A DNA stretch of 64,000 nucleotides from Gilliamella sp. wkB7 (GTDB lineage Bacteria; Pseudomonadota; Gammaproteobacteria; Enterobacterales; Orbaceae): assembly GCF_001693435.1 (NCBI RefSeq), contig NZ_CM004509.1, positions 1,364,001 through 1,428,000 of the forward strand. Direction: 5' to 3'. Positions 1 through 9,110 of this stretch are shown piece by piece. The notes under the pieces were generated by a model. It saw only the letters and a list, made by a program, of their open reading frames with translations. It did not search any database and was not told the origin of the DNA. How positions within the stretch are numbered: the first letter of the stretch is position 1; the number at the start of each line of letters is the position of its first letter. The translations under genes and the position numbers were made by a program.

Positions 1-2
1 CT

Positions 3-278
3 TTTCAAGTTTATCGTGGCATTATTCTGCCACAAGCAGTGGTTAATGCTTTACCCAACACAGGCAATATGTTTATTTCATTGCTTAAAGATTCATCAGT
101 GGCTTTTTTTGTTGGCGTACAAGAATTATTAGCAGCAGGGAAAATGTTAACGGCCAATTCGTTCCTCTATTTTGAAACTTATTTGGCTGTCGGTATTGTT
201 TATTGGTTTACTGTTGTTATCTATTCGTGGATACAAAAGAAGCTTGAGAACAAGCTCAGTAAACCCTATCACCGTTAA
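3..278 (+). CDS. Polar amino-acid ABC transporter permease (C-terminal part, runs off the left edge)
   Basis: This is the last 91 codons of an inner-membrane permease of the His/Glu/Gln/cystine ABC importer family; the start lies outside the window. The frame is open from base 3. It contains the family pattern ILPQAVVNALPNTGN, then SLLKDSSVAF, both typical of the cytoplasmic coupling loop and last membrane segments of HisM/TcyL-type permeases, followed by a hydrophobic segment and a basic tail. The stop codon overlaps the ribosome binding site of the ATPase gene that follows, so the two are translationally coupled. The substrate cannot be read from this fragment; cystine or another polar amino acid is plausible. 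The binding protein is presumably further left. Confidence 0.85.
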   Translation, partial: FQVYRGIILPQAVVNALPNTGNMFISLLKDSSVAFFVGVQELLAAGKMLTANSFLYFETYLAVGIVYWFTVVIYSWIQKKLENKLSKPYHR

Positions 279-289
279 GGAGAAAGGTG

Positions 290-1042
290 ATGATTTCTAT
301 TTCACATTTGTCTAAACGCTTTGCTGATAATGAAGTGTTAAAGGACATTAATTTAAATATTAAACAAGGCGAAGTGGTAGCCATTATTGGTCCATCGGGT
401 TCAGGTAAATCAACCTTGTTGCGTTGTTTAAATTTACTGGAAAAACCAAATACAGGGACAATCAAAATAGGATCGGTTACCTTAAATAGTGAACAATATC
501 GCAGTAAAGACGAAATAAATTTACGCAAACAATCAGCAATGGTTTTTCAACACTATAATTTATTTAAAAATAAAACTGCATTAGAAAATATTACCTACCC
601 ACTAGTTGTTGGACAAAAAATAGGTAAAGACAAAGCCAAACAGCAAGGGCTATCTTTACTCGAGCGAGTTGGTATGTTGCCGTACGCAAATCAATATCCA
701 ATCACCTTATCAGGTGGACAGCAACAACGTGTCGCCATAGCTAGAGCACTGGCAGTTAAACCTAAAGTACTATTATTTGATGAACCGACATCGGCACTCG
801 ACCCCGAACGAGTCCATGAAGTACTGCAAGTGATGTTACAGCTAGCTAAGGAACATATTACGATGATCATTGTCACGCATGAAATGGAGTTTGCTAAATA
901 CGTTGCCGATCGTATCATCTTTATGGCAAATGGTGTCATTGTTGAAGAAGGGCCAGCAAAATCAATTATCGATAATCCACAACATGAACTGACACAACGC
1001 TTTTTACGCCAAATTACTGATGAAATAGATTTTGAAATTTAG
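290..1042 (+). CDS. Polar amino-acid ABC transporter ATP-binding protein
   Basis: The protein powers the importer whose permease lies immediately upstream. It is a complete 250-residue ABC ATPase: Walker A GPSGSGKS at residues 34-41, Q-loop in VFQHYNLF, signature LSGGQQQR near residue 140, Walker B LLFDEPTSALD near 160, and the H-loop in VTHEME. It resembles TcyN/GlnQ-type ATPases. I chose the ATG at 290 because AAGGAG at 277-282 is at ideal distance; a GTG directly before it (287) is in frame but less well placed. The substrate is uncertain; the TcyN/YecC cystine family is the closest look-alike I know. Confidence 0.9.
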   Translation: MISISHLSKRFADNEVLKDINLNIKQGEVVAIIGPSGSGKSTLLRCLNLLEKPNTGTIKIGSVTLNSEQYRSKDEINLRKQSAMVFQHYNLFKNKTALENITYPLVVGQKIGKDKAKQQGLSLLERVGMLPYANQYPITLSGGQQQRVAIARALAVKPKVLLFDEPTSALDPERVHEVLQVMLQLAKEHITMIIVTHEMEFAKYVADRIIFMANGVIVEEGPAKSIIDNPQHELTQRFLRQITDEIDFEI

Positions 1043-1085
1043 TTAGCACAAGTAAACCCATTGAACTCATTTAGCATGTATCATT

Positions 1086-2441
1086 TTACAATGTTAAATA
1101 ATGTCGTGCTAGAAATTGATTAACGGTTAAACCTGAGGCTAATTCTTTAATATCAGTTAATAAATTCATCGCTTTTTGTTGTTCTTTAATTGCATCCGTT
1201 AGTTTTAATAACATCTCTGTTTGGTTGTAAGGATTTTTAGGCGATCCTTTGGGAACATCAATACGTTGTCTAATTTTTTTCCCTGTATCTAACTCAATTT
1301 CTATCACAACATAACGACTGTTATAGGCGTCAGCATGGGGCGCAAGATTAATTTGATAACTACGCTGCATTTTTTGCATCAGTGCTTGAATCTGTTCTGG
1401 AATAGGATTTGGACTGAATTGCTCAAAATTAAGAGGAAAACCTAATAGAGTTAACGCTAAAATATATTCGGCTGAAAACCGCCCCTGCTCGGCCAATAAA
1501 GGATTATTATAGATTAATGCGGCATCGCTGTTTGCTGGCGAAAAAAATAGGGTAATACGGCTAATATGGTGAACATTCAATTGTTGATGTTGATAAAGTA
1601 GCTTACCTGCATCAGCAACATACGCAGCAGCAGAACAAAAACAGTAAGTTTTAAACCATAGTCCAGGCTCAACAATTTTCCAAACAGCTCCCCACTTACT
1701 TAAATCGAAATTATTGCCCTGTCCAAAAACAGCTAAAAATCCTAATTTATCATCTAAAAAGTCTCTCTCAGCAGTTATTCCAACGCGTAACCATTCAACC
1801 GATTGTATCGCATGCTGAGCGGCTAATCCTGCATGTAAAAACTTAATAGGGGTACCCATAACCAAACGCAGACCAGATGCCTGAGTCGCCGCCAATGTCA
1901 AAGCTTGCGACAAAAAAGGTTCATTATAAAGGTAACAAATGGCGGCTGTGGCAGCGATACCGCCTAAGGTAAGGGTTGTATGCCATCCCCTCTCATAATG
2001 TTTAGGATTAACGCTTTTGCCCAATCGCGCCATAACTTCAATACCAATAACATAAGCGGTTAAAAAACGCTTACCATCAATATGATATTGAACTTTATCT
2101 AATTGAACACTAGCAAATAGTGCTGATAAAATAACGGCGGATGGATGTCCACGCACATCTGAATGGACATCATCATAGTCTAAACAATGTGCTTGAAAAC
2201 CATTAAATAGTGCTGCTTGCCGAGCTGTAACTAATTTTTTTTGCCCCACTAACCAAGCTTTAGCGTTGCCCCCTTCGTTGTCAATCCAATTGAGCAATCG
2301 ATGGACATCGACTTCATGACGAGCTTGTAAACTACTCGCAAAATAATCAATCACACCATTGATTGCACATTCAATCGTCTTAGGATCATTAATGATGGGC
2401 GTATTTGCTATTAAAAAACTCAATTGCTGACCTAAATTCAT
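1086..2441 (-). CDS. MmgE/PrpD family protein
   Basis: A 451-residue member of the MmgE/PrpD superfamily (2-methylcitrate dehydratase, cis-aconitate decarboxylase, iminodisuccinate epimerase). Seen: the N-terminal FQAHCLDYDDVHSDVRGHPS block near residues 70-90, the superfamily's conserved active-site segment with Asp and His residues, and a central AAICYLYNEP region followed by GTPIKFLHAG. The second, smaller alpha/beta domain follows. The start is taken at ATG 2441; an upstream GTG would add eight hydrophobic residues without a better ribosome site. There is no prpBCD context, so propionate metabolism is not implied. The gene converges on the amino-acid ABC transporter, which may hint at amino-acid-derived substrate metabolism, but this is inference. 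Confidence 0.85.
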   Translation of the reverse strand: MNLGQQLSFLIANTPIINDPKTIECAINGVIDYFASSLQARHEVDVHRLLNWIDNEGGNAKAWLVGQKKLVTARQAALFNGFQAHCLDYDDVHSDVRGHPSAVILSALFASVQLDKVQYHIDGKRFLTAYVIGIEVMARLGKSVNPKHYERGWHTTLTLGGIAATAAICYLYNEPFLSQALTLAATQASGLRLVMGTPIKFLHAGLAAQHAIQSVEWLRVGITAERDFLDDKLGFLAVFGQGNNFDLSKWGAVWKIVEPGLWFKTYCFCSAAAYVADAGKLLYQHQQLNVHHISRITLFFSPANSDAALIYNNPLLAEQGRFSAEYILALTLLGFPLNFEQFSPNPIPEQIQALMQKMQRSYQINLAPHADAYNSRYVVIEIELDTGKKIRQRIDVPKGSPKNPYNQTEMLLKLTDAIKEQQKAMNLLTDIKELASGLTVNQFLARHYLTL

Positions 2442-2651
2442 TTTTATCTCAAAAAAATATATCACTACATAACAAATGGATCTTAGTTACCATAACGTAT
2501 AAAAAGTTATAAGTTAAAGATTGTCTGGTTATATTTTAATAACTTTTAGTCATAATCTTTAGACTTTGGATATCTCTTTTTTTACTTTTAACTTATATGC
2601 TAAAATATGAGCATACCATTACATTTAACATCACAAAAAATTTAATCCACT

Positions 2652-3137
2652 ATGTCAATTTGTTATATCGCTTTAGGTAGCAATTTGGATGATCCATTTG
2701 CACAAGCCAATCAAGCTATTACCGCATTAAAACAATTACCTGATACTCATATTTTAGCTGTTTCACCATTTTACCGTAGCAAACCATTAGGCCCTAAAGA
2801 CCAAAATGACTATCTCAATGCAGTTATTAAACTGTCCACAAATTTGCCACCAATAGCTTTACTTGATGAACTGCAAGCAATCGAGAAATCGCAAGGGCGC
2901 GTTCGTAAAGACAACCGCTGGGGAGCAAGAACCTTGGATTTGGATATTTTATTGTATGATGATTTAATAATGGATAGTGATCGATTAACAATTCCTCATT
3001 ACCATATGAAAAATAGAGAATTTGTTCTTTATCCACTGTTTGATGTCGCACCAGATTTAATTTTACCTGATAACGATAAACTGCTCGAGTTAGTGGTTAA
3101 ATGTCCTCTCAATGGCTTAATAAAGTGGAATAATTAA
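2652..3137 (+). CDS. folK: 2-amino-4-hydroxy-6-hydroxymethyldihydropteridine pyrophosphokinase (HPPK)
   Basis: It transfers pyrophosphate from ATP to 6-hydroxymethyl-7,8-dihydropterin, the step before dihydropteroate synthase (folP, also in this window at 51.3 kb). The 161-residue protein opens with IALGSNLDDP and carries the HPPK signature RWGARTLDLDILLYDD around residues 90-105, with the two Mg-binding aspartates of DLD. Length matches the family (about 160). In E. coli folK follows pcnB; here it stands alone, with about 190 bases of AT-rich DNA upstream, so it probably has its own promoter. Confidence 0.95.
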   Translation: MSICYIALGSNLDDPFAQANQAITALKQLPDTHILAVSPFYRSKPLGPKDQNDYLNAVIKLSTNLPPIALLDELQAIEKSQGRVRKDNRWGARTLDLDILLYDDLIMDSDRLTIPHYHMKNREFVLYPLFDVAPDLILPDNDKLLELVVKCPLNGLIKWNN

Positions 3138-3273
3138 TTATTTTGTTTAATAACATGGGGTTGTTTTATTTTTCTCTTATTTAACGCAAAAAAAAATTAA
3201 AAAAAATTTGCCAAAGGCTAAATTATTGCTATAGTTTACCGCCTGCAAATAATCTGTACATAAGGGGATTGTT

Positions 3274-3729
3274 TTGAAAAAGGAACAAAAAGTAAATACC
3301 TCTTCGCTTAGCCTGCTTTCAATTGCAGGACTTGAGCCTTATAAAGAGGCAAAAGGTGAGGAGTATATGAATCCTAACCAATTGAAACATTTTAAACTTA
3401 TCTTAGAAGCATGGCTTTCACAATTACAAGGTGAAATGGGTAAAACTGTTTCTCACATGCAAGATGAGGCTGCAAATTTTCCAGATCCAGCTGACCGAGC
3501 AACTCAAGAAGAGGAGTTCAGTCTTGAGTTACGTGCTCGCGATAGAGAACGTCGACTCATTAAGAAAATTGAAAAAACATTAAAGAAAATCGAAATAGAT
3601 GATTTTGGTTTTTGTGAATCTTGTGGCGTTGAAATTGGTATTCGCCGTTTAGAAGCACGCCCAACGGCTGATTTATGCATCGATTGTAAAACATTAGCTG
3701 AACTTCGTGAAAAACAAATGGGTATATAA
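3274..3729 (+). CDS. dksA: RNA polymerase-binding transcription factor DksA
   Basis: DksA enters the RNA polymerase secondary channel and, with ppGpp, represses rRNA promoters and activates amino-acid operons. The 151-residue protein is nearly collinear with E. coli DksA: a coiled coil bearing FPDPADRA with its two tip aspartates, and the zinc finger with Cys114, Cys117, Cys135 and Cys138 in exactly the E. coli positions. The start is a TTG at 3274 behind AAGGGG at 3262-3267; no in-frame ATG occurs until a conserved internal position, so the rare start looks real and may limit expression. gluQRS follows after 34 bases, the same order as in enterics. Confidence 0.96.
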   Translation: MKKEQKVNTSSLSLLSIAGLEPYKEAKGEEYMNPNQLKHFKLILEAWLSQLQGEMGKTVSHMQDEAANFPDPADRATQEEEFSLELRARDRERRLIKKIEKTLKKIEIDDFGFCESCGVEIGIRRLEARPTADLCIDCKTLAELREKQMGI

Positions 3730-3763
3730 TTCCATTTAATCAACTTGTTTACTTAATACGTCC

Positions 3764-4651
3764 ATGCAATATATTGGTCGTTTTGCCCCCTCACCTTCGG
3801 GACCATTACATTTTGGTTCGTTGGTGACGGCTTTAGGTAGCTACTTACAGGCCAAATCCTGTTTTGGTAAGTGGCTTGTTCGCATTGAAGATATCGACCC
3901 ACCTAGAGAAGTTAAAGGGGCATCATCTCTCATTCTAAAAACGCTTGAAACTCTTCATTTATATTGGGATGATGAGATTTTATATCAATCAAACTGTAGT
4001 GAGCGTTATCAAGCTGTCCTGCAATCGCTACTCAATAAACAACAAGCATATTATTGTAATTGCACAAGGCAACGAATTCACAATTTAGCAAATAGAATTT
4101 ATGACGGTTTTTGCCGTAATCGACTATTGTCAGTTAAAGATAAAGATCAATTGGCTATTCGTATAAAACAAAATCATCCAGTTTTAACTTTTACTGACAA
4201 AATCCGAGGCGAACAAACTGCCCAACTAGCAGATGCCTTAGAAGATTTTATTATTCATCGCAAAGATGGTTTATTTGCTTATAATCTAGTGGTCGTACTT
4301 GATGATCATGAGCAAGGCATTACAGAAATAGTACGGGGCGCGGATCTTTTACCCGTCACAACCAAACAAATTTCACTTTATCAGCTATTTGATTTTAGTG
4401 TACCGACGTACTGCCATTTACCATTAGCTTTAGATAAGAATGGTCATAAGCTTTCAAAACAAAATCATGCCCGCCCTATCGATTTAAACAACCTTAAAGC
4501 GTTAACAGTTCAAGCTTTGCAATTTTTAGGGCAAAAAGTGCCAAAAGATTGGCAAGATGCAACCCAACAACAACTTTTAGATTGGGCAATACAACATTGG
4601 CAGATCACAAATGTCCCTAAACAAAATACCCAATTAGCCACCGATATATGA
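3764..4651 (+). CDS. gluQRS: Glutamyl-Q tRNA(Asp) synthetase
   Basis: It attaches glutamate to queuosine at the wobble base of tRNA(Asp). It is a truncated GluRS-like enzyme (295 residues) without an anticodon-binding domain. Seen: FAPSPSGPLHFGSL at residues 7-20 (the HIGH-type motif of this family), the zinc-site cysteines CNC and a later C in the YDGFC segment, and KLSK at about 229-232 (KMSKS-type loop). It follows dksA, as in E. coli yadB, and probably shares its transcript. The final 18 bases overlap the convergent moaA gene; the stop is TGA followed directly by TAA. Confidence 0.94.
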   Translation: MQYIGRFAPSPSGPLHFGSLVTALGSYLQAKSCFGKWLVRIEDIDPPREVKGASSLILKTLETLHLYWDDEILYQSNCSERYQAVLQSLLNKQQAYYCNCTRQRIHNLANRIYDGFCRNRLLSVKDKDQLAIRIKQNHPVLTFTDKIRGEQTAQLADALEDFIIHRKDGLFAYNLVVVLDDHEQGITEIVRGADLLPVTTKQISLYQLFDFSVPTYCHLPLALDKNGHKLSKQNHARPIDLNNLKALTVQALQFLGQKVPKDWQDATQQQLLDWAIQHWQITNVPKQNTQLATDI

Positions 4652-5608
4652 TAAATTTGGTGTGATGCCAACCTGATGATCATGTAGCAAATGCTTTTCT
4701 GGTTTGATCATTAATGAAGCAAAAATTCTGGTTTTTAATTGTGTTTTTTGCTCAGGGCTTACCAACAAATCACGTAAATCAACGGCTGCATCACCAAACA
4801 GGCAATAGTGTAATTTACCAACCGATGAAACTCGCAATCGATTACAACTTTTACAAAAATCTTTGGAATACGGCATAATTAACCCAATTTTACCTTGGTA
4901 ATCGTTATGTACATATACTTTGGCAGGTCCTGACAATGGCATTTTGGGCTGTAACTGCCAACCTTGAGCAATGAGCTGTGATTCAATTATGCTACCTGCG
5001 GTATGATATCGTTTAAACACATCATTACTATCACCTGTTTCCATCAACTCAATAAAGCGCAACTCTACTGGACGATGTTTAATCCACAACAAGTAATCAT
5101 CAAGATTATCATTCATATTTTTCATCAGAACGGTATTAATTTTGACCTTTTTTATACCAACTTCCAATGATTTTTCAACACATTGCATTAGCTCTTTGAG
5201 TTTATCTTGGCCGGTAATTAATTTGAATAAATGTGGAGATAGACTATCAATACTGATGTTAATCGCATTCAGTCCAGCTTGTTGCCAATGTGCAATATTT
5301 TTTAATAAACGCGATCCGTTGGTGGTAATTGCCAGTTCTTTAACACGAGAATAAGAGGAAATAATTGACAAAATATCAACAAAATCGCGTCGTAATGTGG
5401 GTTCTCCACCAGTTAAACGAATTTTATGCACACCAAGTTCAGTGAACGTAGATACAACATTATCAATTTCATTAAGCGAAAGAAACGTATGATTTTTATT
5501 AGGTCGATAACCATTTGGTAAACAATACTGACACTGAAAATTACACAGCTCAGTAATCGATAAACGCAAATATTGAAATCGCCGTTGATAATTATCAACT
5601 AATTGCAT
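4634..5608 (-). CDS. moaA: GTP 3',8-cyclase MoaA (molybdenum cofactor biosynthesis)
   Basis: A radical-SAM enzyme that converts GTP to (8S)-3',8-cyclo-7,8-dihydroguanosine 5'-triphosphate, the first step of molybdopterin synthesis. The protein has 324 residues (E. coli 329). Seen: the N-terminal radical-SAM cluster C22-x3-C26-x2-C29, the SAM-binding GGEP motif (LTGGEPTLR), the C-terminal second-cluster cysteines in FCKSCNRLR and the later HYC, and the double-glycine C-terminus required for activity. Other moa/moe genes are absent from the window, so moaA is monocistronic here. It would serve the two bis-MGD enzymes encoded at 23.5 and 55.6 kb. Confidence 0.96.
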   Translation of the reverse strand: MQLVDNYQRRFQYLRLSITELCNFQCQYCLPNGYRPNKNHTFLSLNEIDNVVSTFTELGVHKIRLTGGEPTLRRDFVDILSIISSYSRVKELAITTNGSRLLKNIAHWQQAGLNAINISIDSLSPHLFKLITGQDKLKELMQCVEKSLEVGIKKVKINTVLMKNMNDNLDDYLLWIKHRPVELRFIELMETGDSNDVFKRYHTAGSIIESQLIAQGWQLQPKMPLSGPAKVYVHNDYQGKIGLIMPYSKDFCKSCNRLRVSSVGKLHYCLFGDAAVDLRDLLVSPEQKTQLKTRIFASLMIKPEKHLLHDHQVGITPNLSYIGG

Positions 5609-6271
5609 ATATATACTTTAAACACCTTATCCAAGTCGGGAAGCATAGCCATTTCTGCGCTATACTGCGGCTAATTGACCATATGAGTAACATTATCACT
5701 TAGGTAAAATAGCTTCAGAGTTTGGTTAAGTCTAGCACAGTCTTAATTTATTGACTATGAGCAATTATTTAATATCATCATAATAAAAATCAATTTGTTT
5801 TTTACTTTCTTATTAATATGATCACCTTTTTTAAAGATAATTTGTCTAAACAGTCCGTCTACTAAATGATTACCGATAAAACAGCAAAAGTATTTCTCTT
5901 TTAAAAAAGGTCTTTTACCCAAAAAACACAGAGAAAAAGCAAAAATTGGGGGACAACAATAAAAGTCCTTTTTCATCAATTTCTACCTTTCTTAGCTGAC
6001 TGGCCATCCACCTAAATAATCAAAAATCAGTTTTCATTGATAACATCATTACTTAATAACTAAAATTGAAATAATTTTATACTGCGTTTACCTTTAAATC
6101 ATTGTTAAATATCATATTGAAAAAATTGGATAAAAGAAGAACAATTGTATTTTTTCATTTGGTATTAATTAAGTTATTTATAAATTAAGCTATTATCAGC
6201 TTTACTTATTCTTTATTCTGTTTGAATATATAATGATTTTTTGCCGATAAAACCGTCAAATGGAGGTTGTA
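5609..6271. other. Intergenic region between moaA and ppnN
   Basis: About 660 bases of AT-rich DNA between two divergently transcribed genes. The moaA leader on the minus strand can fold a short stem (TAGCC/GGCTA around 5646-5675), but I could not match it to the Moco riboswitch consensus. A 74-codon minus-strand frame at 5755-5979 has an AAGG ahead of its ATG but a Cys/Phe-rich sequence that I do not recognise; I do not call it as a gene. On the plus strand, a TATAAT-like hexamer near 6230 may be the ppnN promoter -10. Confidence 0.5.
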
Positions 6272-7648
6272 ATGATTACCCACATTAGCCCATTAGGATC
6301 AATGGACTTACTTGCTCAAGCTGAAGTCGATATTTTAAAAAAATCAGCCAATAGTGATCTTTATCAGTTGTTTAGAAACTGTTCTTTAGCAACACTCAAT
6401 GCTGGCAGCAAAACCGATAATACTAAAGATCTGTTAGATAGATTCCAATCTTTTGAAATTAATGTTATTAGTAAAGAACGAGGGGTTAAGTTAGAGCTTA
6501 TTAATGCCCCCGAAAGTGCATTTGTTGATAAACGAATTATTCGCTCAATTCAAGCTAATCTATTTGCGGTTTTACGTGATATTCTTTTTTTAAATAGCCA
6601 AATAATGGCAATAAAACATTTGGTTCCTAATGATAAACTTGAAAAAGAACATTCCTATTACATCACCAATCTTGTTTTTTCTATTTTACGTAATGCTAAT
6701 GCACTCCATGTTGGTGAGGAACCGAATCTCATTGTTTGTTGGGGTGGACATTCAATTAATGAAAACGAATATTATTATGCTCGTCAAGTTGGTATGCAAC
6801 TTGGGTTACGTGAACTCAATATTTGTACGGGATGTGGTCCAGGTATTATGGAAGCACCAATGAAAGGTGCGGCTGTTGGTCATGCACAACAGCGTTATAA
6901 AGATAGTCGATTTATTGGTATGACCGAACCATCTATTATCGCCGCTGAGCCACCAAATGCTTTAGTCAATGAACTGATTATTATGCCGGATATTGAAAAA
7001 CGTCTTGAAGCTTTTGTACGAATGGCGCACGGTATTATTATATTTCCAGGAGGACCGGGAACGGCTGAAGAGTTACTTTATATTCTTGGTATCATGTTGA
7101 ACCCAGCCAATAAAAACCAAACTCTTCCACTGATTTTAACTGGTCCTAAAGAGTGTGAAAGCTATTTTGCTGCCATTGATGATTTTATACGTAATACATT
7201 AGGTGAAGAAGCAACCAAGCTTTATCAAATAGTGATCGACTCACCTGAACAAGTTGCTCGTATTATGAAAGATGGCGTAAAACATGTAAAATCTTCGCGC
7301 TTAAAAACGGGTGATGCCTATGGTTTTAACTGGCTATTGAAAATTGATGAATCCCTACAACGTCCTTTTGAACCACTGCATGAAAACATGGCTGCATTAA
7401 ATCTGCATAGAAATCAACCTGTCGAATTACTCGCGGCGGATTTACGCCGAGCGTTTTCGGGCATTGTTGCTGGCAATGTAAAAGAATTCGGGATGAAACA
7501 AATAGCCGAACATGGTCGATATAAATTACAAGGTGATCCTGAAATTATGAAACAACTCGATAATTTATTAAGAAGCTTTGTAAAACAAGATCGTATGAAA
7601 CTGCCGGGAGGAACCGCTTACCAACCATGTTATGAGATTTGTTATTAA
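6272..7648 (+). CDS. ppnN: Pyrimidine/purine nucleotide 5'-monophosphate nucleosidase PpnN (YgdH)
   Basis: It hydrolyses nucleoside monophosphates to the base and ribose 5-phosphate and is regulated by (p)ppGpp in E. coli. The 458-residue protein aligns with YgdH throughout, starting [12 protein letters not shown]. The central LOG-like Rossmann domain carries [25 protein letters not shown] and the nucleotide-binding PGGPGTAEE motif (canonical PGGxGTxxE). An ATG twelve bases upstream (6260) is in frame, but it is part of the TGGAGG ribosome site for the ATG at 6272, so the shorter start is preferred. A perfect hairpin separates it from the convergent radA. Confidence 0.95.
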   Translation: MITHISPLGSMDLLAQAEVDILKKSANSDLYQLFRNCSLATLNAGSKTDNTKDLLDRFQSFEINVISKERGVKLELINAPESAFVDKRIIRSIQANLFAVLRDILFLNSQIMAIKHLVPNDKLEKEHSYYITNLVFSILRNANALHVGEEPNLIVCWGGHSINENEYYYARQVGMQLGLRELNICTGCGPGIMEAPMKGAAVGHAQQRYKDSRFIGMTEPSIIAAEPPNALVNELIIMPDIEKRLEAFVRMAHGIIIFPGGPGTAEELLYILGIMLNPANKNQTLPLILTGPKECESYFAAIDDFIRNTLGEEATKLYQIVIDSPEQVARIMKDGVKHVKSSRLKTGDAYGFNWLLKIDESLQRPFEPLHENMAALNLHRNQPVELLAADLRRAFSGIVAGNVKEFGMKQIAEHGRYKLQGDPEIMKQLDNLLRSFVKQDRMKLPGGTAYQPCYEICY

Positions 7649-7677
7649 CAGAAAGTCAAAACACATCTTTTATAATA

Positions 7678-7712
7678 TTCCGCCGAAAATAAAATCGGCG
7701 GAAAAATCTTTA
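7678..7712. terminator. Bidirectional terminator between ppnN and radA
   Basis: Perfect 9-bp arms TTCCGCCGA (7678-7686) and TCGGCGGAA (7695-7703) enclose an 8-base A/T loop and are followed by a T-containing tract on the plus strand. It lies between the convergent ends of ppnN and radA, where a shared terminator is expected. Confidence 0.75.
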
Positions 7713-7724
7713 TTAAACGTAACG

Positions 7725-9101
7725 TTAAAAGTCATTCAAAATATCTAAAGCTTCTGACACTTTCTTCACTGCAAAAATCTGCATATTGTCAGGTTTCTTT
7801 TTCGGCATATTGGCAATCGGCACAATCGCTTTTTTAAAGCCATGTTTAGCGGCCTCAGAAATTCTCTCTTGCCCACTTGGTACTGGGCGAATTTCACCAC
7901 CTAAGCCAATTTCACCAAAAATCACGACATCTTGCGGTAAAGGACGATTACGAAAACTTGATACTAATGCAGCAATCAAGGCTAAATCAGCACTAGTTTC
8001 GGTAACTTTTACACCCCCGACAACATTAACAAAGATATCTTGATCGGCCATTTGTAACCCACCATGACGATGCAAGACAGCCAATAATAACGCTAATCTA
8101 TTTTGGTCAAGTCCAACGGTAACACGTCTAGGATTACCATATATAGAGTGATCAACTAAAGCTTGAATCTCAACCAACAGTGGGCGCGTGCCTTCCCAAA
8201 GTACCATAACAGAACTGCCAGGCAACATCTCATCACCGCGACTTAAGAATATCGCCGATGGATTACTGACCTCTTTTAAACCTTGTTCTGTCATGGCAAA
8301 TACACCCAGTTCATTTACTGCACCAAAACGGTTTTTATGGCTACGTAGTGTTCTAAAACGAGAATCGGCATCGCCATCTAATAAAATAGAACAGTCAATA
8401 CAGTGCTCAAGAACTTTTGGACCTGCTAGTGAGCCATCTTTAGTCACATGTCCAACCATAATAATGGCAATCCCTTTCGTTTTGGCAAAGCGTGTTAAAT
8501 AGGCTGCCGTTTCTCGCACTTGCGCAACACTACCTGGTGAAGATTGAATATCGGCAAGGTGCATCACTTGAATAGAGTCAATAACCATAAGCTTAGGTTG
8601 CGACTGTTCAGCCAACAGACAAATTTGTTCAATACTGGTTTCAGATAACATATTAATATTATCGGTTGGTAAACCTAAACGATGTGCACGCATAGCAACT
8701 TGTTGTAGTGATTCTTCACCTGTTACATACAAGGTATTCATTTGGGCTGATAGTTTACTCATGGTTTGTAGCAATAAAGTACTTTTACCAGCACCAGGGT
8801 TACCACCAATTAATATGGCACTACCCGGTACAACTCCGCCACCTAATACGCGATCGAATTCAGAAAATCCAGTTGAAAATCTTGGTAAGGCTTCTAAACT
8901 TATTTCTGATAGCTTTTGAATTTTAGCTTGACCTGCCCCACCCGCATAACCTGTTAATCTGTCATTACGTGATGAAGTACTGGCTAACCTAACTTCAGTA
9001 ATCGTGTTCCAAGCGTGACACGCACTACATTGCCCCTGCCAACGCGGATAATCTGCGCCACAATCATTGCACACATAAGCACGTTTAACGGATTTTGCCA
9101 A
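7725..9101 (-). CDS. radA: DNA repair protein RadA (branch-migration ATPase)
   Basis: RadA drives branch migration of RecA recombination intermediates. It has 458 residues (E. coli 460). Domains in order: N-terminal zinc finger with Cys11, Cys14, Cys25 and Cys28; RecA-like core with Walker A GGNPGAGKST at 99-108; the RadA-specific KNRFG motif (SHKNRFGAVNE); and a C-terminal Lon-protease-like domain with IFGEIGLGGEIRPV that lacks protease function in the family. It starts nine bases after serB ends, so serB-radA form an operon, as in E. coli. Confidence 0.97.
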   Translation of the reverse strand: MAKSVKRAYVCNDCGADYPRWQGQCSACHAWNTITEVRLASTSSRNDRLTGYAGGAGQAKIQKLSEISLEALPRFSTGFSEFDRVLGGGVVPGSAILIGGNPGAGKSTLLLQTMSKLSAQMNTLYVTGEESLQQVAMRAHRLGLPTDNINMLSETSIEQICLLAEQSQPKLMVIDSIQVMHLADIQSSPGSVAQVRETAAYLTRFAKTKGIAIIMVGHVTKDGSLAGPKVLEHCIDCSILLDGDADSRFRTLRSHKNRFGAVNELGVFAMTEQGLKEVSNPSAIFLSRGDEMLPGSSVMVLWEGTRPLLVEIQALVDHSIYGNPRRVTVGLDQNRLALLLAVLHRHGGLQMADQDIFVNVVGGVKVTETSADLALIAALVSSFRNRPLPQDVVIFGEIGLGGEIRPVPSGQERISEAAKHGFKKAIVPIANMPKKKPDNMQIFAVKKVSEALDILNDF

Positions 9102-9110
9102 ATTATTCTC

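Noticed and set aside
5755..5979. A 74-codon minus-strand frame with an AAGG before ATG
   Set aside because: Composition (Cys/Phe/Lys) looks like translated AT-rich DNA, with no recognisable domain or conserved context; described only in the intergenic entry.
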